Source: an uncultured Clostridium sp.
GTDB lineage: Bacteria > Bacillota > Clostridia > TANB77 > CAG-508
Assembly: GCA_905203195.1 (NCBI GenBank)
Contig: CAJKVD010000023.1
Coordinates: 1 to 8,296, forward strand
Direction: 5' to 3'
Length of the DNA: 8,296 nucleotides
Shown: piece by piece, positions 7,708-8,296 of the stretch
Layout of the letters: the number at the start of each line of letters is the position of its first letter
Position numbering within the stretch: position 1 is the stretch's first letter
The notes under the pieces: generated by a model
What the model was told of the DNA's origin: nothing
What the model saw: the letters and a program-made list of their open reading frames with translations, nothing else
The model's database searches: none
Program-made: the position numbers and the translations under genes

Positions 7708-7842
7708 TTATTTTATTTCTGGATTTGTTATTGATGTTTTATATTGTTCATACATTCTTGGTATTCCTGTTCCATATGATTCCACAAAATTTAGTTTGTG
7801 GAATATATTTACAAGATTAGGATTTTTCGATGATGAACTTCC
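7708..7842 (-). pseudogene. C-terminal remnant of AlbA_2/HATPase_c_4 (COG2865-like) protein
   Basis: The minus strand encodes a 44-residue tail with no start codon. It begins GSSSSKNPNLVNIFHKL and continues NFVESYGTGIPRMYEQYK to a TAA stop. This matches, in my recollection of the family, the ending of Schlafen-AlbA_2/HATPase_c_4 proteins (often annotated as RecG-like or ATP-binding transcriptional regulators), where SSSRNPLLANVFYRL and IESYGTGIPRI are hallmarks. An in-frame stop lies two codons upstream, so the rest of the gene has been lost. It sits between the transposase remnant and metG and now forms part of the metG leader. A plus-strand open frame over the same bases is its shadow. Such genes are accessory and mobile, which fits insertion and decay next to an rrn operon. 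Confidence 0.75.
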
Positions 7843-7847
7843 AAATT

Positions 7848-7876
7848 ATTATATCAATATTTTATAATTTTATCAA
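7848..7876 (-). promoter_or_regulatory. Likely promoter for metG-tetR, at the junction of two gene remnants
   Basis: The minus strand reads TTGATA (7871-7876), 17 bp, then TATAAT (7848-7853). The -35 box lies within the last codons of the transposase remnant and the -10 box just before the COG2865-like remnant. Predicted start is near 7841, giving a leader of about 175 nt before metG. It is the best promoter seen between the rrn terminator and metG. Confidence 0.7.
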
Positions 7877-8011
7877 GCTTTTTGAACGTATTCGTTTTCT
7901 TAAATCCTCTAAGCTTAAAAATACTCTATTATAATAAAACCTTTCTTGGTCTTTTCTATGACTTCTTTCTACTCTTCCATTTAAATTTCTTAGAGATTTT
8001 TGTTTTTTATA
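7862..8011 (-). pseudogene. IS481-like DDE transposase C-terminal remnant
   Basis: A 49-codon minus-strand open stretch without a start codon contains NGRVERSHRKDQERFY followed by a phenylalanine/leucine-rich FLSLEDLRKRI segment. This is the end of an integrase (rve) catalytic core as in IS481-type transposases; the Glu in VER is the third acidic catalytic residue. The frame opens after a TGA at 8012-8014. The usual residues downstream of the core (the NNRPMRPL-like region) are absent, so both ends are lost and no terminal inverted repeats were recognised. It lies immediately after the rrn terminator, a plausible landing site, and marks an old insertion event. Exact IS family assignment is tentative. 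Confidence 0.75.
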
Positions 8012-8051
8012 TCAAAAAAGAAGCTAGTCTATAGAATCAAACTAACTTCTT
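8012..8051 (-). terminator. Rho-independent terminator of the rRNA/tRNA operon
   Basis: On the minus strand AAGAAGTTAGT (8041-8051) pairs with ACTAGCTTCTT (8018-8028) through one G-U wobble around a 12-nt loop, followed by a run of six T ending at 8014. It lies about 76 bases after the tRNA-Asn gene in the same direction, so it should end the 5S-tRNA transcript. A second register (ATCAAAAAAGA at 8011-8021 with TCTTTTTTGAT at 8054-8064) makes the dyad nearly symmetric. The bases from 8065 to 8127, between it and the tRNA, hold nothing I recognise. Confidence 0.85.
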
Positions 8052-8127
8052 TCTCTTTTTTGATTTTGTCTAAAACTTAAAACTCTTTTATGTCAAGACT
8101 TTCAAATGGTTCGACGAAAATCGTTTA

Positions 8128-8203
8128 TGGCTCCTCTTGTTGGACTCGAACCAACGACCTATCGGTTAACAGCCGAGCGCTCTACCAACTGAGCTAAAGA
8201 GGA
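8128..8203 (-). tRNA. tRNA-Asn (anticodon GTT)
   Basis: The 76-nt cloverleaf reads cleanly: acceptor TCCTCTT/AAGAGGA, D-stem GCTC/GAGC, anticodon loop CTGTTAA with GTT, T-stem GTTGG/CCAAC with TTCGAGT loop, discriminator G and encoded CCA at 8128-8130. The anticodon stem CTCGG/CCGAT has a C27-U43 mismatch at its outer pair, which is tolerable. It follows the 5S rRNA by about 11 nt and is cotranscribed with it. Confidence 0.97.
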
Positions 8204-8214
8204 ATATATATAAA

Positions 8215-8296
8215 TCTGGCAACAACTTATCTTTCCAGCAGGGTAACCCGCAAGTATTTTCAGCACACTTAGGCTTGACTTCTGTGTTCGGGATGG
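8215..8296 (-). rRNA. rrf: 5S ribosomal RNA, 3' part (partial, runs off the window)
   Basis: The minus strand contains the conserved CCATCCCGAACACAGAAGT of 5S rRNA loop B/C at the window edge. It continues through the TACTTGCGGGTTACCCTGCTGG arm region (8233-8254) and ends near GTTGCCAGA. About the first third of the gene lies beyond the right edge, and the exact 3' end (around 8215) is estimated. With the tRNA and terminator downstream, this is the end of an rrn operon. Confidence 0.93.

Noticed and set aside
7667..7841. T-box or S-box riboswitch in the metG leader
   Set aside because: No AGGGTGGNACCGCG-like antiterminator motif, no specifier-loop architecture and no terminator stem before metG; the bases are explained by the gene remnant.
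7658..7867. Plus-strand 69-codon open frame upstream of metG
   Set aside because: It looked coding at first, but the opposite strand carries the recognisable COG2865-like tail; the plus frame also overlaps the metG start region and has no ribosome binding site.
8065..8112. TTGACA on the minus strand downstream of tRNA-Asn as a promoter
   Set aside because: At 17-bp spacing the downstream hexamer is TTAGAC, a poor -10, and the transcript would run straight into the rrn terminator.

Overview
The window is very AT-rich, uses the standard bacterial code (Trp is TGG), has strong AAGGAGG ribosome binding sites and near-consensus sigma-A promoters with 17-bp spacers. It carries recN, a DhaS-type TetR regulator, oleate hydratase and an rrn-linked tRNA-Asn. 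Together these point to a low-GC Bacillota chromosome, most likely a Clostridia-like, possibly gut-associated bacterium. That placement is inference from gene content and composition.

Layout, left to right: recN (DNA repair) and, just upstream of it, an S66-family LD-carboxypeptidase/MccF-like gene. Both are on the minus strand and each has its own clear promoter. A lone plus-strand gene for a DUF4163/DUF3298-like protein without a signal peptide follows. It is divergent from the carboxypeptidase and converges on oleate hydratase (ohyA) across a short bidirectional hairpin terminator. Upstream of ohyA, also on the minus strand, are a TetR/DhaS-type regulator and methionyl-tRNA synthetase (metG). 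metG and tetR are tightly coupled: the tetR ribosome binding site overlaps the metG stop codon. A strong hairpin separates tetR from ohyA, and the ohyA promoter is flanked by an inverted repeat that could be an operator.

The roughly 460 bases between metG and the tRNA hold no intact gene. They contain two decayed minus-strand coding remnants: the tail of an AlbA_2/HATPase_c_4 (COG2865-like) protein, and the catalytic C-terminal piece of an IS481-like DDE transposase. A near-consensus promoter spans the junction of the two and points toward metG. Upstream of that lie an rrn terminator, tRNA-Asn(GTT) and the 3' part of a 5S rRNA, the end of a ribosomal RNA operon that continues past the right edge.

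Most of the window is ordinary chromosomal housekeeping. I do not see a new multi-gene system. The points that deserve a second look are the tetR/ohyA control region, the mobile-element debris that appears to supply the metG promoter, the archaeal/E. coli-like zinc-knuckle MetRS, and the signal-less DUF3298 protein.
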